Below are positions 16,739-24,520 of a DNA stretch of 49,076 nucleotides, piece by piece (position 1 is the stretch's first letter; the number at the start of each line of letters is the position of its first letter). The stretch is taken from positions 1 through 49,076 of the forward strand of contig JAGQQG010000044.1 of NCBI GenBank assembly GCA_020426325.1, written 5' to 3'. This stretch comes from Planctomycetaceae bacterium. GTDB lineage: Bacteria > Planctomycetota > Planctomycetia > Planctomycetales > Planctomycetaceae. The translations under genes were made by a program, and so were the position numbers. The notes below the pieces were generated by a model that was given only the letters and a program-made list of their open reading frames with translations, was not told where the DNA came from and did not search any database.

Positions 16739-17032
16739 TTATGGTGGCAGCGGCACTGCGCCGCTCGCCGGGGTCCCCTTCCCGGCTCGGATGTAGGCCG
16801 CTCGATCGCGGGCGTAATCAGTTGGAGTCACAGCGTCTTCAGCGACGCTTCCGTGTGCTTCGTAATCAGCAAAGTATTGTTTGAGATAGGCGACGCACCA
16901 TCCGCACCCGGTTCCCGCTCCGCCACACTGGCTGAGTTGACTCGCCCGCCGGGGCTGATGCACGCGGAGATAGTTGACGATCTTCCGTTTTGAGACATGA
17001 AAGCAGTAGCAGATAGTATCGTCGAGTTGCAT
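16739..17032 (-). CDS. BFD-type [2Fe-2S]-binding protein
   Basis: 97 residues from ATG 17032. The BFD/NifU-middle type fold is shown by four Cys in two pairs: CYC near the start (ICYCFHVSKRKIVNYL) and CGGAGTGCGWC (with Cys spaced to bind 2Fe-2S). A helix KQYFADY follows and the tail ends YIRAGKGTPASGAVPLPP. Family members such as bacterioferritin-associated ferredoxin shuttle electrons for iron mobilisation. The upstream frame is open to a TTG at 17197, which would add 55 unremarkable residues and is not preferred. It converges with mgtE and is divergent from the kinase-FGE gene. Confidence 0.78.
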   Translation of the reverse strand: MQLDDTICYCFHVSKRKIVNYLRVHQPRRASQLSQCGGAGTGCGWCVAYLKQYFADYEAHGSVAEDAVTPTDYARDRAAYIRAGKGTPASGAVPLPP

Positions 17033-17248
17033 GCGGGGATCATAGTGCAGGAATCCGGGGAACGAAATCGGAAGGTGTCTTTCCAGCTTTCGTAAGCGTT
17101 CCGAATGCAGCGACAGAGTGCGGTGAACAATTGATCGAATGGGAGAATCATCGCGATCCCCCTTCCGTTCTCGGCTTGAATTGCGAGAATGAGGCAAGGA
17201 TGGTACTGACCAGCGGGTCAGCCCACAGTGGAAGGATCAGGCTTCGCA

Positions 17249-20200
17249 ATGAGCGACAAAACCTCACATACCCCAGACCCAGACGACGTTGGCCAAACCC
17301 TGCAATCGTGGCCACGCGACGAAGAGGACGCAACATTCGTCGAAGAAGAGGGACCTAACAGTCCCAAAGATTCCCGCGCGGAGCCGACGCTGCTGATGCC
17401 CGCTGCCGATGAATCTGTGGATGCCACGCATGCGCAGACATTTCTACAACACCCCGCCTCTGATGCGTCTCAGACTTTTTCCGAGGGAGCTTCTGATGAT
17501 TCCGCGACTATGGGAGACAAGCAAGCGGATGATGTTAACGCGACCCTGAACATGGTCGTCGGGGACACGTCGGAAGGTGAGGACCTGACCACGGCTCAGA
17601 CCATCGCCGGGCCGATCGAAACGGGATACGAACGACCATTTCCGCTTGATCCGACACTGCGCGATTCCCTTGCAAAGTCGGGACGCTCTCAGGACACATT
17701 TCCTCTGGATTCCGACGGACGAGAGCCAATCGAACGGACACTCGCTGCGGATGCGTCGGTCGACACCTCGCAGTCCGATGATGCTGAAGGAGGGCAGATC
17801 TTTCCCAAGCTGGGGCGTTATCAGATTCTGAAAGTTTTAGGGCAGGGAGCGTTCGGGACCGTCTATCTCGCCAGAGATCCACACCTCGATCGGAAGGTGG
17901 CCATCAAAGTTGCCAAGACGGGCGTGCTCTCCGGCAAGCAGGACGTCGACCGCTTTATGCGTGAGGCGAAGGCCGCTGCCCAGCTGCGTCACCCGAACAT
18001 CGTCCCGGTGTACGAATACGAACGTCTGCCGCATTCGAGCTACATTGCCTACGAATTCATCGAGGGTCGCACGCTGGGCGACTTGATGAAGGAGAAGGGA
18101 AAGCTGACGTGCGAGGAGGCAGCTGAGTATCTGATCAAGCTGGCGATGGCCCTTGATTATGCTCACTCGCACGGCATCGTTCACCGGGACATCAAGCCAG
18201 AGAACATCCTCCTGGATGAGCATGGCGAACCACACATCGCTGACTTTGGTCTGGCCCGCCGTGATGATGAGGACACGCTACGGACACGCGAGGGGATGTT
18301 TATGGGGACGCCATCCTACATGAGTCCCGAACAGGCCGGCGGTAAGGCACACCTTGCAGATGGGCGTACAGACATCTGGAGTCTGGGCGTCATCATGCAT
18401 GAGATGCTCACGAAAGTCCGCCCGTTCCGGGGGAGAGTGACCGAAGTGCTCGTCGCCGTCCAAAACTGGGAGCCGCCGCCACTCCGACAGCTCGATGAGA
18501 CATTACCACGCGACATCGAGACCATCTGTCAGAAGTGTCTCACCAAGAAGCTCGATGAACGTTACCTGACCGGTAAGGAACTGGCCGAAGAGTTACAGCG
18601 ATGGCGGGATGGCCACCCCATCAAGGCACGTCCGGTCAGTCTGTTTAACCGCACGTGGCGTTGGGCCAAACGAAATCCCGGAATCGCAGGAATGCTGGGT
18701 GTCGTGCTCGCGACGTTCCTGATCGCAGCAATCGTCTCGACCTGGTTCGGGGTCGAAGCCAAGCAGAGCGAACAGGCACTCAGAGACACACAAACGCAAC
18801 GTGCGCTCGATCAACTCCATTCGTTGGGAGGAGCTGTCTCCGCATCAGTACCGAACATGATCGAATATCTCCTGCCGTCCAGGAAAGACATTGCACCACA
18901 GCTGGATCAGGAGATCGCATCACCGGACACCAGCGATGCCTCCCGCGCACGCCTGCTGATGCTCAAGGCGGCAATTGCTCCCTCCACGAAAGAAGGTCCG
19001 ACGGAGTTGATCGACCGTATCTGGCCGCAACTGCTCGAATCCGACGCTCAGGAATCAATCATGCTGACTGGATTGCTCAAGGAGTATGGCTATGCCGGTC
19101 TGGTGGAGTTGCCCTTGTGGCGGGAAAGTCAGCAACCATCTGAGGATCGGATTCGAGAATTCCGGGCCTTGGCCGCATTGGCCGCACTCGACTCCGAAGT
19201 GCCCGAATGGGAACAAGTCAGCAGCGACCTTGTGGCTCAGATGCTGACGATGAGTTCGACCAAACTCACCCCCTGGCTCGTCAACTTTCGCCCGATCCGT
19301 GAGGAACTGGAGCAACCGCTAAAAGAGCAGTTCTTGAACGGCTCCGATCGGCTAGTGCAGTTCGGGGCGGCCACCGTGCTGGCGGAGCTGTTCGACGACT
19401 CGTTAGAGACACTGATGTCCCTCGTCCCGGAGGCCAAACCGGAGCAACTGACACCTTTGCTCGGCGTGCTCAAGCCTCGTGCGGACGAAGTGACTGAAGC
19501 ATTGGCTGCTGACTTGCAGGCCGAACTCGTCCTGGAGGAGACCCCGGAGAGAAATGCTCGTATCACCAACTTCGCGGTCACCCTAATCGCCTTGGGGCAG
19601 GGTGAGTCGATCTGGCCTCTGCTGCGGGCGTCGAAGAATCATGGAATCCGCACCCGCTTGATTCATGCCATGGCTCCCGCAGGCGTCCCCTGGCAAACAG
19701 TGAATGCCCAACTTGAGACGGAAACCGATCCGCCAACTCAAGCCGCTTTGTGTCTATCGTTGGGAGAGTACGGCTTAGGGGACCTGCTACCGGGGGACCG
19801 TGACCAACTCGCGAGGTCGCAGCTGCACGATCTGTTCGCAACTCATCCGGATGCCGGTGTTCATGCGGCTGTCGAGTGGCTGCTCCGAACGTGGGGACAG
19901 GGGACGCAGGTCGATGAAACGATCGAAGCTCTGCAAACAGCAGATCTCAATCCTGACATGGGCTGGCATGTTGATCCTCAAGGCGTGTCCTTTGCTCTCT
20001 TTGATGGGCCGATCGAATTCGAAATGGGATCTCTCCCCTCGACCCTGCATCATCAGCCGAACGAGATCGCGCACAAACGGCTCATTCCTCGATCGTTCGG
20101 CATCGCCACTCACGAAGTCACGGTCGCCGACTACACACAATTTCTGACGTCAGTGGGGATGGATACCCGTCGTGAGCTGTCAACGTACGCTCCCTCGCCA

Positions 20201-20812
20201 GACTCTCCTGTCGTAATCCTGAGCTGGTATCAGGCGGCCATGTACTGCCGATGGCTGAGTGAGCAGGCCGGAATCGCTGAAGACCAGATGTGCTATCCCT
20301 CGCTGGAGGTTTTGAAGGAATCGCAAGAAAACCTGAGTTCCACCATCAAGCTGCCCGATGACCTCCTGGATCGGACCGGCTATCGACTTCCCACGGCTGC
20401 CGAATGGGAGTACGCGTGTCGCACTGGAACCGACACGGCATGGTCCTTCGGAAACGAAGCGGCCTACCTCACCCATTACGGATGGTACAGCGAGAACTCC
20501 CAGGACCAGGCGTCGCCAGTTGGTCGGTTGAAACCGAACTCATGGGGATTGTTCGACATGCACGGTAACTCAGTGGAATGGTGCCAGAGCTTCTTTTTTG
20601 ATGACTACCAGGATCCGCAGAGTGGAACCGATGTGGTTGTTGACGGAAGTGACTCTCGCGAAGGTATCGACCGCGAGATGCGGGGAGGTGGTTTCGCGCG
20701 TCCGGAGTCGGATACCACATCTGCTTTTCGCTGGTCTGATCGTCCCAGCTTCATCTATATCGACTACGGGTTTCGTCTGGCCCGGACCTATCCACCGGCG
20801 GCGAGTGAGTAG
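17249..20812 (+). CDS. Ser/Thr protein kinase - transmembrane - FGE-like (SUMF1) domain fusion
   Basis: 1187 residues from ATG 17249 (GTG 17228 is possible and adds seven). Residues 1-185 are acidic and low complexity with repeated Thr-Leu/Thr-Phe spots. The kinase follows: glycine loop GQGAFGTV near 198, AIK lysine near 220, HRDIKPEN near 312, DFGLARR near 332 and GTPSYMSPEQ. One membrane helix (about 480-501, GMLGVVLATFLIAAIVSTW) places the rest outside. About 400 residues resembling helical repeats lead to a C-terminal FGE-sulfatase-like domain with YRLPTAAEWEYACRTG, WGLFDMHGNSVEWC and a FRLAR ending. Such domains often bind or modify peptides; the formylglycine chemistry is not shown here. 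Typical of planctomycete receptor-like kinases. Confidence 0.9.
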   Translation: MSDKTSHTPDPDDVGQTLQSWPRDEEDATFVEEEGPNSPKDSRAEPTLLMPAADESVDATHAQTFLQHPASDASQTFSEGASDDSATMGDKQADDVNATLNMVVGDTSEGEDLTTAQTIAGPIETGYERPFPLDPTLRDSLAKSGRSQDTFPLDSDGREPIERTLAADASVDTSQSDDAEGGQIFPKLGRYQILKVLGQGAFGTVYLARDPHLDRKVAIKVAKTGVLSGKQDVDRFMREAKAAAQLRHPNIVPVYEYERLPHSSYIAYEFIEGRTLGDLMKEKGKLTCEEAAEYLIKLAMALDYAHSHGIVHRDIKPENILLDEHGEPHIADFGLARRDDEDTLRTREGMFMGTPSYMSPEQAGGKAHLADGRTDIWSLGVIMHEMLTKVRPFRGRVTEVLVAVQNWEPPPLRQLDETLPRDIETICQKCLTKKLDERYLTGKELAEELQRWRDGHPIKARPVSLFNRTWRWAKRNPGIAGMLGVVLATFLIAAIVSTWFGVEAKQSEQALRDTQTQRALDQLHSLGGAVSASVPNMIEYLLPSRKDIAPQLDQEIASPDTSDASRARLLMLKAAIAPSTKEGPTELIDRIWPQLLESDAQESIMLTGLLKEYGYAGLVELPLWRESQQPSEDRIREFRALAALAALDSEVPEWEQVSSDLVAQMLTMSSTKLTPWLVNFRPIREELEQPLKEQFLNGSDRLVQFGAATVLAELFDDSLETLMSLVPEAKPEQLTPLLGVLKPRADEVTEALAADLQAELVLEETPERNARITNFAVTLIALGQGESIWPLLRASKNHGIRTRLIHAMAPAGVPWQTVNAQLETETDPPTQAALCLSLGEYGLGDLLPGDRDQLARSQLHDLFATHPDAGVHAAVEWLLRTWGQGTQVDETIEALQTADLNPDMGWHVDPQGVSFALFDGPIEFEMGSLPSTLHHQPNEIAHKRLIPRSFGIATHEVTVADYTQFLTSVGMDTRRELSTYAPSPDSPVVILSWYQAAMYCRWLSEQAGIAEDQMCYPSLEVLKESQENLSSTIKLPDDLLDRTGYRLPTAAEWEYACRTGTDTAWSFGNEAAYLTHYGWYSENSQDQASPVGRLKPNSWGLFDMHGNSVEWCQSFFFDDYQDPQSGTDVVVDGSDSREGIDREMRGGGFARPESDTTSAFRWSDRPSFIYIDYGFRLARTYPPAASE

Positions 20813-20983
20813 CGTCCACTCATCAGAGATCAGCCGGGATTTCTCCACGAGAATGATGACTTCTCGAAACGTGCTCCGTTCTTTGAGCTATGGTTGAGCT
20901 CAGGTGGGACATTGTGCCCGTCGATCAGCCATTACAACCCTCAGTATCTCCCCAACACGACCGGTTGCGACGGAGGACACGTC

Positions 20984-22426
20984 ATGAGCGACATCACAGG
21001 AGAAGCAAAAGGCTGCCCGCAGTGTGGAAGCCAATCGGACTGGGGAGCTTCCTCCTGGTGCCCTGATTGTGGCTTCTATCCGGCGATCGGTGCCCTCGTT
21101 GAAACACCGAAGTTTGAATGTGAGGAGCAGATCTACGACCACTGGTGGGAGGCGGTTCCCGAGTGGTTGTGGGTTCTTGCTGGCGGCGTCGGAGTGATTT
21201 TTGTCACAAACGTCCTCGGAAGAGTCATCTTCGGTGAGACAATTCGACTCTACTGGACCATCGGCCAGATGGTCCTGGGGCTGATCGCATTCGCGACTTG
21301 CCACTTCCTGGCCTACATGTTCGCTGCCTCCAAAAGTGATCGCATCGGACCGATGGACGCATTCCTCAAACCGATCGCGACATGGCAGCCTGTGCTCCTG
21401 TCGATGCCCAAAACGACAAAGCTCCTGTGGGGAGCGACATGGGGCATGACCGCGATTTTCTTCGGATTCCTGATCGTGGGAGGAATCAACATCCAGGAAC
21501 TTGCGGAAGCACACCGACAGGCACACGCCGACGAGCCCAAGAAAAAGCGTGCCAGCCCGATGGCTTTCATGATCAAGTCGGCAACGATGGTTGCCAAGGC
21601 ACAAGGAAACCTGCCCTCAAATGCCGAATCGCCAGCGTCGATGGAGGACGCGCTCGCTGAGTTCACCGGAGCCGCTGGAGTTGGTGAAGATGGCAGCTTG
21701 TCCTTCGGCGGGGAGAGTATGTCTGATACCGTCGGCTCCATCGGGGCAGCTGCTGATCCGGACGCTTACATCGCCGAACAAAAACGGATCGCTTCAGGAG
21801 GGTCTGCCGGAGGTGAATCCGACGGCGGTGGATCACATGGCGGAGGAGACTCGGGCGACTCCAACGATGGAGGATACGAAGGAGGTGAGGACTCATCTGG
21901 CGAGGACGACGATTCCACAGAATCTCACTCGACGACCAGCACCGTGTCTGTCAACAAAGGTCCGAAGTCCTCTTCGGCTTCCGGTTCGAAGTCATCCACG
22001 ACAACACGGTCAGGTGGGGCAAGCGGAGGAGGGACATCAAACACTTCTCCCGGAACATCTGCATCCAGCTCACGCTCCTCGATCAGACGCGATGAAAAAC
22101 TTCAATGCCTGGTCTTCGGCTATACGACAAATGCTCAAGGCGACGCCCGCTCGTTGCTGCTGGCAGCACCTCAGCATGGGGGATTGAAGTTCGTCGGAAA
22201 AGTCTCCGTAGAAGACGTTGATCCAGATGCTCTGTCGAAGATGACCGAACGGTTCTCAAGTCTGCAGCAACGTTTCCCTACGGTCTACAGTCCCTACGGA
22301 GGCCGCTGGCTGAAGCCGGAATTGTTCTGCGAAGTGGACTTCTCCGGATGGTCCATCAACGGCCGACTTAACAACCCCTACGTATCCAATTTCGCTTTCG
22401 TTACTCCCGAAGTCAGCCCTCAGTAA
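20984..22426 (+). CDS. zinc-ribbon membrane protein with Gly/Ser/Asp-rich linker
   Basis: 480 residues from ATG 20984, supported by GGAGGA six bases upstream; the longer reading from 20894 lacks this. A zinc ribbon is first (CPQCG ... CPDCG, residues 10-35). Three membrane helices follow: WLWVLAGGVGVIFVTNVLG, the GQMVLGLIAFATCHFLAYMF region, and WGMTAIFFGFLIVGGI. Residues about 265-375 are almost entirely Gly, Ser, Asp and Thr and probably disordered. The last 100 residues form a compact domain beginning LQCLVFGYTTNAQGDARSLLLAAP. No family recognised. It follows the kinase-FGE gene by 170 nt on the same strand, so it could share its transcript. Confidence 0.75.
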   Translation: MSDITGEAKGCPQCGSQSDWGASSWCPDCGFYPAIGALVETPKFECEEQIYDHWWEAVPEWLWVLAGGVGVIFVTNVLGRVIFGETIRLYWTIGQMVLGLIAFATCHFLAYMFAASKSDRIGPMDAFLKPIATWQPVLLSMPKTTKLLWGATWGMTAIFFGFLIVGGINIQELAEAHRQAHADEPKKKRASPMAFMIKSATMVAKAQGNLPSNAESPASMEDALAEFTGAAGVGEDGSLSFGGESMSDTVGSIGAAADPDAYIAEQKRIASGGSAGGESDGGGSHGGGDSGDSNDGGYEGGEDSSGEDDDSTESHSTTSTVSVNKGPKSSSASGSKSSTTTRSGGASGGGTSNTSPGTSASSSRSSIRRDEKLQCLVFGYTTNAQGDARSLLLAAPQHGGLKFVGKVSVEDVDPDALSKMTERFSSLQQRFPTVYSPYGGRWLKPELFCEVDFSGWSINGRLNNPYVSNFAFVTPEVSPQ

Positions 22427-22746
22427 ATCGTTCTGCAAAACTAGGCGAACTGGAGCAACTCGAAACAGGCTCAGATGCATGCACTAATGTTGATGTTTCG
22501 TATCTCATTGCCCTAATGTGCTTTGCGTCTGAGGTCACTGGCTTTCGCAATCTGATCGTAGCTTTAAATCTGCTATGATAGAGGCCCCCCAAGCAGAACA
22601 GGTGACATTCGGGAAGCTGTCTCAGAAAACTTGAAAATCACAATCTCAACGCTGACTGAGACCTGCGCTGATTGAGTGGCAATGCGGTCGGATAGCACGC
22701 TGGTTCATCCTTGACGATCCGCACTTGGCTGATATTTTGGGGACGC
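22427..22746. other. upstream region of mraZ
   Basis: 320 nt without a gene. An A/T-rich patch (CTTTAAATC then TATGAT at 22574) could hold a -10 element; the matching -35 is poor. The MraZ boxes follow 170 nt later, so an additional promoter nearer them is possible. Confidence 0.3.
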
Positions 22747-22782
22747 GTGGAGCAGGGTGGGGGCAAGTGGAGGCTTGGTGCT
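22747..22782 (+). promoter_or_regulatory. MraZ operator: 10-bp-phased GTGG boxes
   Basis: GTGGAG at 22747, GTGGGG at 22757 and GTGGAG at 22767, exactly 10 bp apart, with a degenerate fourth (GGTGCT) at 22777. MraZ is known to bind tandem direct repeats of this type with the same helical spacing upstream of its own gene. The array ends 50 nt before the mraZ start, which fits autoregulation. Confidence 0.8.
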
Positions 22783-22831
22783 CTCGTTCCTGCGCGGTCC
22801 ATCTTGGTGCTTCTGATTCTTGACGTAAACG

Positions 22832-23269
22832 ATGTCTCTGACAGGGACTTATCTCAGAACTGTCGATGACAAGCAGCGTCTGGCAATCCCGAAGAAGCTC
22901 AAGGAAGGACTCACTTCAGAGACAGATTACACGGTTTACCTCGCACCGGAAACCGATCGGGCTTTGACTCTCTATTCCGGGAGCGAGTTTGAGCGGCGAG
23001 CGAGTCTGTTGGTTGACTTGGCAGCTCAGCGAGCCGAGGTCCGGAACTATCAACGTTTGTATTACTCGCAGGCAGAACAGATCGAGATCGACGGTCAGGG
23101 GCGTATTCGGCTTCCCGAAAGGTTGATTGAGTTTGCCGGGATTGAGCAGGAAGTGGTGTTGTTAGGCGTGCATAATCGCGTCGAAATCTGGGATCGTGTC
23201 CGTTGGGATGACTTCCTTGAAGGGCATCGTGAGGATTTTGACAAGATGTCGAGTGCTGCACTTGGGTGA
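22832..23269 (+). CDS. mraZ: MraZ, transcriptional regulator of the division/cell-wall cluster
   Basis: 145 residues, standard length. Two SpoVT/AbrB-like halves, each with the DxxxR signature: VDDKQRLAIPKKL near residue 12 and IDGQGRIRLPERL near 87. Family members form ring oligomers that bind GTGG-type repeats in front of mraZ; these repeats are present 50 nt upstream. First gene of a reduced dcw cluster (mraZ, rsmH, LysM protein, FtsL-like, ftsI). The ATG at 22832 has no strong ribosome site. Confidence 0.94.
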   Translation: MSLTGTYLRTVDDKQRLAIPKKLKEGLTSETDYTVYLAPETDRALTLYSGSEFERRASLLVDLAAQRAEVRNYQRLYYSQAEQIEIDGQGRIRLPERLIEFAGIEQEVVLLGVHNRVEIWDRVRWDDFLEGHREDFDKMSSAALG

Positions 23270-23617
23270 TCAGGGGTAGATGGGATGAATTGTCCTGCTG
23301 CATTGCAGGTGACAGATCAGGAGACATGGGAGATCCGCTGGCTACCGGGCTCGCGGAAACGGCGGTCATGAGGACATGCCACACTGGTGATCGGCTGAAC
23401 TTCGCCGATTGCCGCCGTTCGCTTCGCAATTGGCTGTATGGAGGCAGCTTCGAAGCGAACGGCTTTTTTGATCTTTCCCCATGCTGCTTTTACCGCTAAA
23501 AATCGCGATTCCGTCTCGGCCTCTCCCAACAAAGTTGTCTATCGGAGAGCCCGATCAGTTCACCTCTTCTCAGTTCCCGTGACGGTTTCATGACCGTCGA
23601 ACACGAATTATCTCCTC
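23270..23617. other. long mraZ-rsmH intercistronic region
   Basis: 348 nt between two genes that are usually adjacent. It holds the terminator described separately. Upstream, AACGGCGG (23358-23365) can pair with CCGCCGTT (23412-23419), which overlaps the terminator's 5' arm, so an alternative fold exists. A small GACGGT/ACCGTC stem sits about 20 nt before rsmH. A 77-codon frame overlaps the mraZ stop (GTGA) but has no recognisable features. Confidence 0.5.
23414..23469 (+). terminator. Rho-independent terminator between mraZ and rsmH
   Basis: Perfect 13-bp stem (GCCGTTCGCTTCG 23414-23426 with CGAAGCGAACGGC 23451-23463), 24-nt loop, then six T. It would separate mraZ expression from the rest of the cluster unless read through. 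Confidence 0.85.
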
Positions 23618-24520
23618 ATGCGTCCTCCCCGACGCGATCCGTTCCCGATTCATCAACCTGTATTGCCACACGAGGTTCTTGATCTCCTCGACCTGCGACC
23701 CGGACTCAAGGTGGTCGATGCCACGGTCGGGGCTGGGGGACACAGCCGTGACATCCTCGAACGGCTTCAACCGGGTGGATTGCTGATAGGAATTGATCGT
23801 GACCCCATGATGCTCGAACTGGCCAGTCGGACACTGGGTCTCCCTCACCCCAACGTGGTCCTGCATCAATCAAGTTATGTCGAACTGCCGAACATCCTCG
23901 CGGAGCATGAGATCGACGGCGTCGACCGGATCCTGGCCGACCTCGGTCTTTCTTCCGATCAACTCGCTGATACCAGTCGAGGGTTCAGTTTTGAGGCGGA
24001 CGGTCCACTCGACCTGCGTTTCGACACCTCCACCGGAAGTCCAGCGTCGGAATTGCTTGCCAACCGCTCTGCCGAAGACCTGTCTCATATCTTTGACGAA
24101 TACGGTGAGGAGCCGTTCAGCAGGCAGATTGCCACAGACATCGTCAATTCAAGGCGACAAACACCTATTCAGACCTCTCGTGACCTGGCAGCGGTCGTTG
24201 AATCGGCCATTCCTGGTCGAGCGCGAACATCCAGACATCCGGCCACACGGGTCTTTCAGGCTCTGCGAATTGCTGTCAATGAAGAGTTGCAGCACGTTGC
24301 AGACTTTGTCGATCGGGTCCTCCCGAACGCTCTCGTTCCCGGTGGTCGAGCGGCGATCATCACCTTTCATTCACTGGAGGACCGAGTTGTGAAACGGGCC
24401 TTTCGCAACAGAGAAATTTGGCAACCGGTCACATCGAAACCGGTCACTGCATCCTCCGTCGAACGTCGCCAGAATCCCCGATCACGCTCAGCCAAACTCC
24501 GAGTCGCGGTGCGATTATGA
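23618..24520 (+). CDS. rsmH: 16S rRNA (cytosine-1402 N4) methyltransferase RsmH (MraW)
   Basis: Methylates C1402 of 16S rRNA in the P-site using S-adenosylmethionine. 300 residues. The SAM pocket is clear: VDATVGAGGHSRDIL (motif I, residues 34-48), GIDRDPMML, and DRILADLGLSSDQL near 110. The C-terminal part has RIAVNEEL and IITFHSLEDRVVKRAF, family signatures. The stop overlaps the next gene's ATG (ATGA), showing translational coupling. No Shine-Dalgarno sequence is seen before the ATG. Confidence 0.95.
   Translation: MRPPRRDPFPIHQPVLPHEVLDLLDLRPGLKVVDATVGAGGHSRDILERLQPGGLLIGIDRDPMMLELASRTLGLPHPNVVLHQSSYVELPNILAEHEIDGVDRILADLGLSSDQLADTSRGFSFEADGPLDLRFDTSTGSPASELLANRSAEDLSHIFDEYGEEPFSRQIATDIVNSRRQTPIQTSRDLAAVVESAIPGRARTSRHPATRVFQALRIAVNEELQHVADFVDRVLPNALVPGGRAAIITFHSLEDRVVKRAFRNREIWQPVTSKPVTASSVERRQNPRSRSAKLRVAVRL

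Noticed and set aside
23266-23499. 77-codon frame overlapping the mraZ stop (GTGA)
   Set aside because: The overlap looks like coupling, but the frame runs through the terminator, has odd composition and no recognisable features.
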